64,000 nt of DNA from Spirosoma fluviale (GTDB taxonomy: Bacteria; Bacteroidota; Bacteroidia; Cytophagales; Flexibacteraceae): positions 43,424 through 107,423 of the forward strand of contig CAMCXM010000001.1 in NCBI GenBank assembly GCA_945883425.1, given 5' to 3'. The position numbers were made by a program, and so were the translations under genes. This document shows positions 27,206 to 36,504 of the stretch, in pieces (positions within the stretch are counted from its first letter, which is position 1; the number at the start of each line of letters is the position of its first letter). The notes beneath the pieces are model-generated. The model ran no database searches and was not told the DNA's origin. It saw only the letters and a list, made by a program, of their open reading frames with translations.

Positions 27206-30200
27206 ATGAAAAAACGTTCTACAAAGCCAAACCCAGGCACGACAATCCAGAGAATGAAACGAGCATCCTTTTTCCTGTTCGCATTCTGTGTCATCCTTTT
27301 TTCTACGCAGGCATTCTCTCAAATCCGGGTAATCAATCCAAGTAATGCCGGAGTTTCACTGGCTGGAAACAGCTCTTATACCGTGAGATGGTCGAAAGGA
27401 GGAACTACGTTTTCCAGAGTGAAGATCAAATTATCAATAGACGGTGGGGTGACGTTCCCTTTTTTGCTGGTAAACAATACGCCAAATACAGCAACTGACA
27501 CCAGTGAAAACATCACGGTACCTGGTTTAATCACGAGCCAGGCCAGAATCCGGATTACCAATCAGGCCGATTCAACCGTAGGTGATGTGTCTGACAATAA
27601 TTTTGAGATTACAGGCTATTGCTGGCCATGGAGTGTGAGTTGTACAAATAACTTTATCCAGAATTTTACGGTCGGTACTCTTAACAATTCAAGTACCTGT
27701 TCTACCCGAGGATATGTTTCAAACACACCATCCGGAACCCGTACAACCAATCTTTATACCGGCTCTAAGGTGCCGTTCACTCTAAAAACCAGCAAAACCA
27801 ACATCAATATGGGGGTGGCCATCTGGTGTGACTTCAATGGAGATAAAGATTTCAGTGATGCCGGAGAATTCTTGTATGCCAGTTCTACCCTCGATACAAC
27901 CCACCGTGATTCCATTTCTATTCCATCCGATGTAACAGCGGGTTTAAAGGTGTTACGAGTCAGAACCGTGCGGGCAACATTGCTGTCATCTTCCGATTAT
28001 TGCACTTTTTTCAATACCGGGGGAGAAATAGAAGACTATCAGGTTACCGTCGTCTCACTTCCAGGTTCAGGCCCGATTGTTGTTCGGATTCCAAACGCTA
28101 CCGGAATCACGCTGGACAACAATACATCGTATACCGTTCGTTGGTCGAAAGGAGGAACTCTATATGATAAAGTAAAAATCAAGCTGTCGGAAGATGGGGG
28201 AGCCACCTATCCTTACACACTTGTCAGCAATTCAAACAATCTCACCACTGATACTTCTGAAGCCATAACGGTTCCTGGTATTATCACTTCAACTGCCAGA
28301 ATCCGCATTGAAAACCAGAATGATTCTACCGTCGGAGACAATTCGGATAATAATTTCACCATTCGTGGCTATTGCTGGCCATGGAACACCAGTTGCACAA
28401 ACAACTTTATTCAAAGTTTCACTGTCAACTCTCTTAACAGCACAAGCACCTGTTCATCAAGAGGATATATTAATTACAACACCTCCAGAACCACAACATT
28501 GTATTCAGGAGAATCCTATGCCTTTACATTAAAGACCTCAAAAACAAATACTGACATGGGTGTTGGTATCTGGTGCGATTTCAATGGAGACTTTGACTTT
28601 GATGATTCCGGCGAATTCCTGTATGGCAGCCCTACACTGGATACAACATTCTCCGGAACCATTTCGATACCGTCCGGCCTGACGCTTGCCAATCGCAGAT
28701 TGAGAATCCGTACCGTACGTGGCAATCTTCTTGGTGCTTCCAATTATTGCACATTTTACAATACCGGTGGAGAGATAGAAGATTACTCTGTTGCCATTGA
28801 TCAGATTATTGGGGCTGGGCCATTGGTGGTTCGTAACCCAAATGATGCCAGCGTAACGATGACATCGAATGGTAGCTATACCGTAAGATGGTCGAAAGCC
28901 AGCACTACCTATGATAAAGTGAAAATCAAATTCTCAGATGACGGAGGTTTAACCTATCCCTACCTTTTGGTAAACAACACACCCAACACTTCTGCGGATA
29001 CTTCAGAGGCGATACTTGTACCAGGAATTACCACCACACAGGGAAGAATTCAGATTACAAATCAAAGTGATTCAACCATTGGGGACGTTTCAGACAATAA
29101 TTTTACGATTACTGGTTACTGCTGGCCATGGAACACCAGTTGTACAAACAACTACATTCGTTCAGTAGTGGTAAATACACTTAACAGCACGAGTACCTGT
29201 TCGACCCGAGGATACGTGAACAATGCAGCAAGCGGTACAAGAACGACTACATTATACCAGGGCCAGTCATATCCCATCACAATTAAAACGTCGAAAACAA
29301 ACAATATGGGTGTTGCCGTCTGGTGCGATTTCAACAGCGATTTTGACTTTGACGACGCAGGAGAATTTCTGTTTGCCAGCAGTAGTCTGGATACTACTTT
29401 CAGCGGAAGCGTAACAATTCCGGCAGATGCGCCACTGGGTGCCCGTCGGTTCCGTGTTAGGACAATCAACAACACCATTCTGTCATCAACAGACTATTGT
29501 GCTTTTAATAACTCAGGAAGTGAAATTGAAGATTATACGATTACCATTGACGAAACTACAGGCATTGGACCTCTGACAGTTACCACTCCAAATACAGGCG
29601 GGTTATCTCTGGCCACAAACACTACTTATGCTGTTCGTTGGAAAAAAGGAAACAGCACGTATGACAAGGTCCGAATCAAATTCTCTGCTGATGGGGGAGC
29701 TACATTCCCTTATCTACTTGTAAACAACACACCGAATCTCTCTTCTGACACAGCTGAGAATATTATTGTTCCAGGTATCATTACCACACAAGGACGGATC
29801 CGGGTATCCAACCAAAATGACTCAACTGTTTCTGATATGTCAGACAACAACTTCACCATTACGGGTTATTGCTGGCCATGGAGTATGAGTTGTACCAATA
29901 GTTTTCTTCGGAAAATTACCCTGAACACACTCAGTACAACCAATACCTGTGCAACAAGGGCATACAGTTCAGCTGCCGCATCCGGAGCCAACACTACCAC
30001 ATTGTACACAGGGCAATCGTATCCGTTTACTGTGAAAACATCGAAGACCAGCCTCACTCAAGGAGTCGCCATCTGGTGTGATTACAACAATGATCTGGAT
30101 TTTGACGATGACGGCGAATTGCTGTATACGAGTTCAAGCCTCGATACTTCGTTCACGGGTTCCATAACCATTCCTTCAGACATAGCGGTAGGAGCCAAAC

Positions 30201-32980
30201 GACTGAGAGTCAGAACAGTAAATAATCAATTACTTAATGCTTCGCAGTCCTGTACATTCTTTAACACAGGTGGAGAAATTGAAGATTTCACCATTACCAT
30301 TGATGTGATTCCGGGAGTTGGTCCTATAGTTGTCCGTACTCCGACTGCAGCTGGTATTTCACTCGCTTCCAATTCAAGTTATACCGTCCGCTGGGCGAAA
30401 GGGGCCACAACTTTTCCTACCGCCAAGGTGAAACTTTCGGTAGATGGAGGTTCCACTTACCCATATACCCTGGCTGAAAATGTATCAAACGCATCAATCG
30501 AAAACAGCACTTCCGTTGTCGTTCCCGGCATCATTACTACCCAGGCTAAAATCCGTGTATCGGATCAGAATGATTCCACCAGTAATGATGAATCAGACAA
30601 CAACTTCACCATTACGGGTTATTGCTGGCCATGGGGAATGAGCTGTACCAACAATAGCATCAATGCATTTACCCTGAATACACTAAGCCGAAACAGTGGT
30701 TGCAGTGTAACAAGGGGATATACGGTTGTTGCCGCTACTGGAACAAGCACAACCACCATGCAACGTGGTCTTACATATCCATTTACCGTCAGTACCAGCA
30801 CGGCAAGCCCTAGTATGGCGGTTGGTATCTGGTGCGACTTTAACAACGATCTGGATTTTGATGATTCTGGTGAATTCCTTTATGGAAGCCCATCTTTCGG
30901 AACCAGCTTCTCGGGCAACATTACCATTCCCGGAAACACAGCCACCGGACAAAGAATACTTCGGGTGAGAACCGTTCGGGGATCGTTGCTCACTGCGAGT
31001 GATGCCTGCACATTCTTCAATACCGGAGGTGAAATCGAAGATTATACGATCACAATCGATCAGCCAACCATCGTAATTACTTCTCCACTTGCGGAGATCT
31101 GTCCAGGAACAAATATCTCCGTTGCGTTCACTACCACCGGAACATTCCTGGCCGGCAACTACTTTCAGGTACAGCTTTCCAATTCCAGTGGTGTTTTTGG
31201 TGCTGGAACGTCTGCTTTGGCAAATGGAGCTTCTTCGCCCATTACCTGCCATGTCGGAATCGGAACAGCTTCCGGAACGTACCGTCTGAGGGTAGTCGCT
31301 GCCACTCCGGCGCCCGCTCTTTTCGGAACCAACTCTGACTATTTCACCATCCGGTCTAAGCCTTCAACACCGACTTCTACAAATGGCAGCCGTTGCGGAA
31401 CGGGAACTGTGACCCTTTCTGCCGCAGGATGTTCAACCATCGAATGGTACGATGCTTTAACAAAAGGAAATCTGATTGGAAGCGGTACTTCTTTTGTAAC
31501 GCCATCCATCAGTTCAACTGCGAATTATTTTGCGACCTGTATTGATGCCCAGGGTTGCCAGAGTTTGCGGAAGCAGACAAGTGCTGTAGTAAATCCACTT
31601 CCATCGATTACCAGTTTCAATCCAACTTCAGGAAGTGTTGGATTTACAAACGTGGTTATTTCAGGTACGGCATTCAGCGTGGTTGATTCTGTGGTGTTTT
31701 CCGGAAATGCAAAAGCACAGATCATTTCTAAAACTTCAACCAGCATTACCGTAAAAACTCCGGTGAATGCTGCATCCGGAACCATCCGTGTTTACACTCC
31801 TTGCGGGATGATTGTAAGCTCTGGTTCATTTACAGCAGTCGTTCCCAGCATTGCAACTCCGGTGATATCTCTCGCTTCGGGAACCTATCCTTCGAGCACA
31901 ACCACCACACTGTCATGTGCGACAACCGGTGCCGATATTTACTACACTTTAAATGGTGTTACTCCAGATCCTAATAATCCGGTAACTATACTCTATACAG
32001 GCGATCCTATCTTTATCGGTGTTGGCCTTACTTTGAAGGCAATCGGTTACAAACAAGGTTGGACAACCTCAGGTATTGCAACAGCCACTTATGCCATCAC
32101 CACCCCAACCATTGTATCGACGCCGGTTATTTCACCTGCGAGCGGTACTTATACAGGAGGTCAGGTGTTGACCATAACTTGTTCTACGCCTCAATCATTG
32201 ATTTATTTTACTTTGAACGGACAGGAGCCAATAATGGATGGGAACACTCCAATCCGCTATCTTGGACCAATTACCGTTGCTGAAAATGTTTCAGTGAAAG
32301 CCATTGGCGTACGCGATGGATGGTCTTCCAGTCCGGCTGCCTGGTCAGAATTGTTCATTTCAGGTGCGAGTACGCTTAGTGCCTGCACATTTGATCCGGT
32401 GCCAGGCACATACAGCGGAGCCCAATCAGTGACCATCAACAATGCAGATCCGTCGGCTCAAATTTACTATACCATTGACGGTACTGATCCATACCGTTAT
32501 CTGCCTCTTGCAAAACCATATGCAGGTCCGGTTGCCATTAATTCCAGCCTTACCCTAAAAGCTTCGGCCTACAGAGACGGATTTGGTGACAGCCCAAGAG
32601 CAGTTGGTAATTATACCATCGGAGCCGTAAGGATGGCCGTTGATCAATCAACACCAGCTTATTACACTGAACCATCTGGTCCGGCGTATTCTTCCGGAAG
32701 TAATTCGTCCTCACCGTTTCCTGCCAATAGCAATGAAATGATGGTTTCTCTTTATCCGAATCCGACAAATGGAATTTTGTTTATTGATTTCGGATCCCGA
32801 AAAGAGAATATGAAAATCACCATTCTCAATGTTTTGGGTCAGGCAGTTAATGTGGTGGAAACAGAAGGTGCTTCATTCGGTGCCGCCTTGAATCTGTCAG
32901 AAAACAAACCGGGAGTTTATATTGTCCGCATTTCCGACTCAAACGGAAACCAGGTGGAGAAAAAAGTTGTACTCCAGTAA
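27206..32980 (+). CDS. Large T9SS-exported protein with five GEVED-containing repeats
   Basis: 1924 residues, predicted surface adhesin or matrix protein. The signal core is FFLFAFCVILFSTQAFSQ; an internal ATG at 27254 would give a shorter, cleaner signal peptide. Residues about 37-1290 hold five tandem repeats of ~250 residues (~750 bp). Each repeat has an Ig-like strand set (SYTVRWSKGG, a DSTVGD turn), a YCWPW-SCTN junction and a GEVED domain (IWCDFNGD-DFDD-GEFLY, then GGEIEDY). The remainder duplicates the architecture of the preceding gene: Ig-like, CGTG module, IPT/TIG-like, three chitobiase C-terminal-like repeats, and a T9SS type A tail (SLYPNPTNGILFIDFG). Many Asp-rich turns could bind calcium (inference). 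No enzyme domain. A terminator follows directly. Confidence 0.87.
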   Translation: MKKRSTKPNPGTTIQRMKRASFFLFAFCVILFSTQAFSQIRVINPSNAGVSLAGNSSYTVRWSKGGTTFSRVKIKLSIDGGVTFPFLLVNNTPNTATDTSENITVPGLITSQARIRITNQADSTVGDVSDNNFEITGYCWPWSVSCTNNFIQNFTVGTLNNSSTCSTRGYVSNTPSGTRTTNLYTGSKVPFTLKTSKTNINMGVAIWCDFNGDKDFSDAGEFLYASSTLDTTHRDSISIPSDVTAGLKVLRVRTVRATLLSSSDYCTFFNTGGEIEDYQVTVVSLPGSGPIVVRIPNATGITLDNNTSYTVRWSKGGTLYDKVKIKLSEDGGATYPYTLVSNSNNLTTDTSEAITVPGIITSTARIRIENQNDSTVGDNSDNNFTIRGYCWPWNTSCTNNFIQSFTVNSLNSTSTCSSRGYINYNTSRTTTLYSGESYAFTLKTSKTNTDMGVGIWCDFNGDFDFDDSGEFLYGSPTLDTTFSGTISIPSGLTLANRRLRIRTVRGNLLGASNYCTFYNTGGEIEDYSVAIDQIIGAGPLVVRNPNDASVTMTSNGSYTVRWSKASTTYDKVKIKFSDDGGLTYPYLLVNNTPNTSADTSEAILVPGITTTQGRIQITNQSDSTIGDVSDNNFTITGYCWPWNTSCTNNYIRSVVVNTLNSTSTCSTRGYVNNAASGTRTTTLYQGQSYPITIKTSKTNNMGVAVWCDFNSDFDFDDAGEFLFASSSLDTTFSGSVTIPADAPLGARRFRVRTINNTILSSTDYCAFNNSGSEIEDYTITIDETTGIGPLTVTTPNTGGLSLATNTTYAVRWKKGNSTYDKVRIKFSADGGATFPYLLVNNTPNLSSDTAENIIVPGIITTQGRIRVSNQNDSTVSDMSDNNFTITGYCWPWSMSCTNSFLRKITLNTLSTTNTCATRAYSSAAASGANTTTLYTGQSYPFTVKTSKTSLTQGVAIWCDYNNDLDFDDDGELLYTSSSLDTSFTGSITIPSDIAVGAKRLRVRTVNNQLLNASQSCTFFNTGGEIEDFTITIDVIPGVGPIVVRTPTAAGISLASNSSYTVRWAKGATTFPTAKVKLSVDGGSTYPYTLAENVSNASIENSTSVVVPGIITTQAKIRVSDQNDSTSNDESDNNFTITGYCWPWGMSCTNNSINAFTLNTLSRNSGCSVTRGYTVVAATGTSTTTMQRGLTYPFTVSTSTASPSMAVGIWCDFNNDLDFDDSGEFLYGSPSFGTSFSGNITIPGNTATGQRILRVRTVRGSLLTASDACTFFNTGGEIEDYTITIDQPTIVITSPLAEICPGTNISVAFTTTGTFLAGNYFQVQLSNSSGVFGAGTSALANGASSPITCHVGIGTASGTYRLRVVAATPAPALFGTNSDYFTIRSKPSTPTSTNGSRCGTGTVTLSAAGCSTIEWYDALTKGNLIGSGTSFVTPSISSTANYFATCIDAQGCQSLRKQTSAVVNPLPSITSFNPTSGSVGFTNVVISGTAFSVVDSVVFSGNAKAQIISKTSTSITVKTPVNAASGTIRVYTPCGMIVSSGSFTAVVPSIATPVISLASGTYPSSTTTTLSCATTGADIYYTLNGVTPDPNNPVTILYTGDPIFIGVGLTLKAIGYKQGWTTSGIATATYAITTPTIVSTPVISPASGTYTGGQVLTITCSTPQSLIYFTLNGQEPIMDGNTPIRYLGPITVAENVSVKAIGVRDGWSSSPAAWSELFISGASTLSACTFDPVPGTYSGAQSVTINNADPSAQIYYTIDGTDPYRYLPLAKPYAGPVAINSSLTLKASAYRDGFGDSPRAVGNYTIGAVRMAVDQSTPAYYTEPSGPAYSSGSNSSSPFPANSNEMMVSLYPNPTNGILFIDFGSRKENMKITILNVLGQAVNVVETEGASFGAALNLSENKPGVYIVRISDSNGNQVEKKVVLQ

Positions 32981-32998
32981 AAATTGAAAAACTCAGGA

Positions 32999-33028
32999 AA
33001 GGCCACCCTAAAAAGGTGGTCTTTTTTA
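32999..33028 (+). terminator. Rho-independent terminator
   Basis: Stem GGCCACC / GGTGGTC with a short A-rich loop followed by TTTTTT, 20 bases after the stop of the large T9SS gene. Confidence 0.85.
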
Positions 33029-33029
33029 T

Positions 33030-33225
33030 CCCAGATTCCGCATTAGGATGTTAATCGTCTGATTCACACCTATAATTTTCCCTTTCGGACAAATGAACAC
33101 GAGAGTGTGAAATTTGCGGGCGCAGCCCAATGAAATGTCTTTGAGGACGCCATAGCGTCTGGGCCATAAATGAATGTGAATCAGTCGATTTGGATTAATT
33201 GATTTTTTCTATTGCGGAATCTGGG
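33030..33225. mobile_element. Inverted-repeat element (MITE/REP-like), ~196 bp
   Basis: The outer ends are perfect 13-base inverted repeats: CCCAGATTCCGCA (33030-33042) and its complement (33213-33225). A second inner pair, ATCGTCTGATTCACA (33054-33068) against 33175-33189, matches 14 of 15. The core holds two small hairpins, GGGCGCAGCCC and GACGCCATAGCGTC. It fills the gap between a terminator and the DUF2851 stop codon and has no ORF. The 'mobile' label is inferred from structure; no target-site duplication was identified. Confidence 0.55.
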
Positions 33226-33226
33226 T

Positions 33227-34504
33227 TTATGAACCTCTTCCTAAAAAATAAGAACCCAGACTGCATTCCATACAACGCCTGGAGAGGCAGTATCCGGTGT
33301 ACAATTCATTGAGCGCCTGGCTCGTGGCAGCAGTTTCACACTCGATCCCAAAGGATGTCCACATTCGTATAACGGAATTCGGCTCACTTCGAACAGCCGA
33401 AAGCCAGTCCATCGCTTTTTCTATATAATCCGGATTCTCTTTCTCCAGGCCAATTGCCGTGAGGAAGGGCGCTAAAAAATTGATTACCAGGGAATCTTTC
33501 AAAAACGGACTCCAGGAGATAGTTCCCTTAAACGGATTCACCTCATGAAGAAAACCATCCAGAACCGGTGAAATTGAAAGAGGGCCTGGCACAAAGAAAT
33601 TGGATGGCTCCGTTTGGTTCTCTGTGAGCAATCGAAACCAGTCGGGAAGTTTATGAATCATTGAAGCCAGAATCAATACGCGATGAATCGGGAACGAGCC
33701 CGGCCGGATCCGGAATTTCTTCCAGGCAAGGGGATGAGATTCAAGCTGATGTTTATGAGCCAGAAAAAGATATTCAGACCGCAATGCCGTATGCGATTCA
33801 CCCTGATTATCCTCGTTCAGAAATCCAGCCTGTCCAAGTAAAAGCGAAAAAATCCTCTCATCATGCCAGCCCAGGCCGGCAAAAATCCTGACTGGAATGG
33901 ATTGGGCCAGCATCAACATGGGCTCTGCGTTAATTTTCAATCCCAGTGTGTGGGCAAGGGTCTGATAAAATGTTTCCTGCCAATCCTTGCCATTCAAAAG
34001 CCAGCGTTTGAGAATTTCCCGTGCCTTCCTTTCGAGTCGTTCTGTTAACACGCGTTCCTGCATGCCCGTCATCCGAATGGCTGGCACAGAATGTAGAAAC
34101 GATTCACAGGCGATGCTTTTCGGAGCGGGATTCATGAGCTCACGATACCGGAGCAGAACCTCCAACGGTATTTTATCCTTCAACTCCAGCGTAGGAACGA
34201 CGGTGCCATCCAGCCGAAAAGCTTCAGCATCTTTTTCCCAGACCACATGCAGAATGACCGATTGATAAGCCGGATCGGCTTGGTGGTTATGATCATACCA
34301 TTCACTGGCACGAACATGGATTTCAACAGATCCTATCCAATCAAGCTGATCGATGACGATTTTGGCCTGTTCAAAGTCGGGTCCTGAATTGGAGTTCCGG
34401 TAACCGGTCTTCAGAATGGTAAGTGAGGCTCCGTCCGTAAGCCGGGCATTTTGACGCGTATGCAATTGCTGCTGCCAGAGCAGGTGTAAAAAATCCTCTT
34501 TCAT
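33227..34504 (-). CDS. DUF2851 family protein
   Basis: Conserved cytoplasmic protein of unknown function found widely in Bacteroidota. The 425-residue length and opening MKEDFLHLLWQQQLH are typical. The N-terminal half carries the family's nuclease-like signatures: NSNSGPDFEQAKIVID, GSVEIHVRASEWYDHNHQ and VILHVVWEKD. The arrangement of Asp, Glu-x-His and His residues resembles a metal-dependent active site, so a nucleic-acid role is possible (inference). The C-terminus ends in a cysteine-bearing LSRRCMECSLGSYFLG. No signal or membrane segment. Upstream is a -7-like TATTTTTG (34531-34524, minus) without a well-spaced -33. Confidence 0.85.
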   Translation of the reverse strand: MKEDFLHLLWQQQLHTRQNARLTDGASLTILKTGYRNSNSGPDFEQAKIVIDQLDWIGSVEIHVRASEWYDHNHQADPAYQSVILHVVWEKDAEAFRLDGTVVPTLELKDKIPLEVLLRYRELMNPAPKSIACESFLHSVPAIRMTGMQERVLTERLERKAREILKRWLLNGKDWQETFYQTLAHTLGLKINAEPMLMLAQSIPVRIFAGLGWHDERIFSLLLGQAGFLNEDNQGESHTALRSEYLFLAHKHQLESHPLAWKKFRIRPGSFPIHRVLILASMIHKLPDWFRLLTENQTEPSNFFVPGPLSISPVLDGFLHEVNPFKGTISWSPFLKDSLVINFLAPFLTAIGLEKENPDYIEKAMDWLSAVRSEPNSVIRMWTSFGIECETAATSQALNELYTGYCLSRRCMECSLGSYFLGRGS

Positions 34505-34554
34505 TTTCTTTTAGTTTAGGCTTCAAAAATAGGAGTTTTTCTCACAAAAAATAC

Positions 34555-34584
34555 TTGTGGAAAACAAAGAACCATGTACTTTTG
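34555..34584 (+). promoter_or_regulatory. Bacteroidota-type promoter of tRNA-Leu
   Basis: TTG (34555-34557), 19-base spacer, TACTTTTG (34577-34584): an exact match to the phylum consensus. Transcription would begin a few bases before the tRNA 5' end at 34597. Confidence 0.75.
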
Positions 34585-34596
34585 CCCTCCCTTAAA

Positions 34597-34680
34597 GCCC
34601 AGGTGGCGAAATTGGTAGACGCACTACTTTGAGGTGGTAGCGCCCGTAAGGGTGTGCTGGTTCGAATCCAGTCTTGGGCA
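34597..34680 (+). tRNA. tRNA-Leu (anticodon GAG)
   Basis: The 84-base gene folds as a class II tRNA. The acceptor GCCCAGG pairs with CTTGGGC, with discriminator A at 34680. The D-arm contains AAATTGGTAGACGC, the anticodon stem CTACT/GGTAG surrounds loop TTGAGGT, the long variable arm is CGCCCGTAAGGGTG, and the T-arm contains GGTTCGAATCC. The long variable arm and GAG anticodon identify leucine (CUC/CUU codons). CCA is not encoded. A consensus promoter and a strong terminator flank it, so it is a single-gene unit. Confidence 0.96.
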
Positions 34681-34684
34681 CAAA

Positions 34685-34718
34685 AAAACCCGTCACGTGA
34701 AAACATGACGGGTTTTTT
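34685..34718 (+). terminator. Rho-independent terminator of tRNA-Leu
   Basis: Stem CCCGTCA / TGACGGG extended by A/T pairs, followed by TTTTTT, starting five bases after the tRNA. Confidence 0.92.
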
Positions 34719-34766
34719 GTTTTACAATGAAAGGCCCGGCCATTCAAAAGGAAAAGACAAGCTTTT

Positions 34767-34813
34767 AACCCAGAAAACGCATTAGAAAATCTATTCCGAG
34801 CATTATCTGGGTT
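34767..34813. repeat. Short inverted-repeat relic related to the 33030 element
   Basis: Ends AACCCAGA / TCTGGGTT are perfect 8-base inverted repeats. The interior (CGCATTAG, then TCTATTCCG) resembles the terminal parts of the element at 33030-33225 with the core missing. It could be a deleted copy or a related minimal element. Confidence 0.45.
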
Positions 34814-34883
34814 TAATCAGGCTCTTTACCCTAGTATAACCGGGTAGTTCATTTGAACATACCGGTCTTAAATCCTGAGTACC

Positions 34884-34911
34884 GATTACTTCTTACTGAT
34901 TACTGAATTTC
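34884..34911. repeat. Heptamer repeat array, GATTACT type
   Basis: GATTACT, TCTTACT, GATTACT, GAATTTC in exact 7-base phase, ending five bases before the ALDH stop codon. Only three good units, so modest on its own; it matters because of the other heptamer arrays. Confidence 0.5.
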
Positions 34912-34916
34912 TATTC

Positions 34917-36467
34917 TTAAATATCAAACTTAATCCCCTGAGCCAAAGGCAATTCTTTGCTATAATTGATGGTATTGGTCTGACGGCGCATATATGCTCT
35001 CCAGGCATCGGAACCGGATTCACGTCCACCACCTGTTTCTTTTTCACCACCGAATGCTCCTCCGATTTCTGCGCCGGATGTTCCGATGTTCACGTTGGCA
35101 ATACCACAATCAGATCCTCTCCAGTTCAGGAAACGCTCGGCTTCCTGAAGACGATTGGTAAAAATGGAAGAGGAAAGTCCCTGACGAACATTGTTCTGAA
35201 TGGCGATGGCATTGTCGATATCCCCATCGTATTTCAGGAGGTATAAAATCGGAGCAAAGGTTTCTTCCTGAACCATATGGTAGTGGTTTTCCGCTTCCAC
35301 AATGGCTGGTTTTACATAACAACCATCCATACCGGCTTCCGCTTTTTCACCTCCAATGATCAGCTTTCCTCCTTCTGCCTGTACTTTCTCCAATGCATTG
35401 AAAAACGCGGATTCAGCTGCTTTGTCTACCAACGGACCGACCAGATAATTTTCATCCAACGGATTTCCGATCGGCAATTTTTTATAGGCTTCCACCATTC
35501 GGTTTTTCACTTCTTCATAACGCGAACTGTGTACAATCAGACGGCGGGTGCTGGTGCATCGCTGTCCACATGTTCCAACAGACCCAAATACGGTACTGCG
35601 GATGGCCATGTCCAGATTGGAATCTTCGGCAATGATGACGGCATTGTTTCCGCCCAATTCAAGTAAAGATTTACCCAATCTTTGTGCAACGGTTACGGCC
35701 ACGGCTTTCCCCATACGAGTGGAGCCTGTAGCAGAAACTAGTGCAACCCGTGGATCCGAAGCCATAGCCTGACCGATTGTTGCGTCTCCAATGACAAGAG
35801 AAAACACACCTTCCGGAAGCTGATTGTCCTTCAAAACTTTTTCGAGTAAGCGTTGGCAGGCAATGGCGGTGAACGGTGTCTTTTCAGACGGTTTCCAAAC
35901 ACAGACATTTCCACAAACAGCGGCTAATGCTGCATTCCATGCCCAAACGGCAACCGGAAAATTGAATGCCGAAATGATACCAACCGTTCCAAGTGGATGC
36001 CACTGTTCCATCATCCGGTGCTCCTTCCGCTCTGAATGCATGGAAAGACCATACAACTGACGGGAAAGCCCAACAGCAAAATCACAGATGTCAATCATCT
36101 CCTGAACTTCGCCCAGACCTTCCTGTACGATTTTTCCCATCTCAATGGAAACCAGCTGGCCCAAAGGAAGCTTGTATTGACGTAAAACTTCACCGTATTG
36201 ACGAATGATCTCGCCCCGTTGTGGTGCCGGAATGGCGGACCAGACTTTATACGCAGCATCTGCTGTTTGAAGGACGGAATCAAAATCCGCTTTGGAAGCA
36301 CCTTGAACCTGTCCGATCGAGCTGCCGTCAATCGGTGACTGAATGGAAAATACGGAGTCTCCGGAACCTGCTTTCCAGGCTAGTCCGGTGGAAGTGGATG
36401 CATGAACACCGGCTGGTATGCCGAGTTGTGAAAACAAATCCTTGATGGTAGACGAAATGGCTGTCAT
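34917..36467 (-). CDS. ALDH7-type aldehyde dehydrogenase (aminoadipate-semialdehyde dehydrogenase-like)
   Basis: NAD-dependent aldehyde dehydrogenase. The closest group by pattern is ALDH7 (antiquitin / piperideine-6-carboxylate dehydrogenase), which oxidises aminoadipate semialdehyde in lysine breakdown. The start is the ATG at 36467, giving MTAISSTIKDLFSQLGI and 516 residues; the ORF's earlier ATG at 36515 overlaps the upstream gene. Diagnostic parts are SAFNFPVAVWAWN, the general-base Glu in LLELGGNNAVI, and the catalytic Cys in GTCGQRCTSTRR. The C-terminal GGEKETGGGRESGSDAWRAY is characteristic of ALDH7. It is last in a minus-strand run with hisS and an export lipoprotein, 37 bases after the latter. 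Substrate inferred from subfamily. Confidence 0.9.
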   Translation of the reverse strand: MTAISSTIKDLFSQLGIPAGVHASTSTGLAWKAGSGDSVFSIQSPIDGSSIGQVQGASKADFDSVLQTADAAYKVWSAIPAPQRGEIIRQYGEVLRQYKLPLGQLVSIEMGKIVQEGLGEVQEMIDICDFAVGLSRQLYGLSMHSERKEHRMMEQWHPLGTVGIISAFNFPVAVWAWNAALAAVCGNVCVWKPSEKTPFTAIACQRLLEKVLKDNQLPEGVFSLVIGDATIGQAMASDPRVALVSATGSTRMGKAVAVTVAQRLGKSLLELGGNNAVIIAEDSNLDMAIRSTVFGSVGTCGQRCTSTRRLIVHSSRYEEVKNRMVEAYKKLPIGNPLDENYLVGPLVDKAAESAFFNALEKVQAEGGKLIIGGEKAEAGMDGCYVKPAIVEAENHYHMVQEETFAPILYLLKYDGDIDNAIAIQNNVRQGLSSSIFTNRLQEAERFLNWRGSDCGIANVNIGTSGAEIGGAFGGEKETGGGRESGSDAWRAYMRRQTNTINYSKELPLAQGIKFDI

Positions 36468-36504
36468 GAACTGGTGTAAATCTTTTTTAAAAAATATTAA
36501 GAAT

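Noticed and set aside
27313-31065. Possible mobile-element or DNA-level repeat origin of the 750-bp periodicity
   Set aside because: The repeats are in frame and conserved at protein level; they are explained as tandem protein domains.
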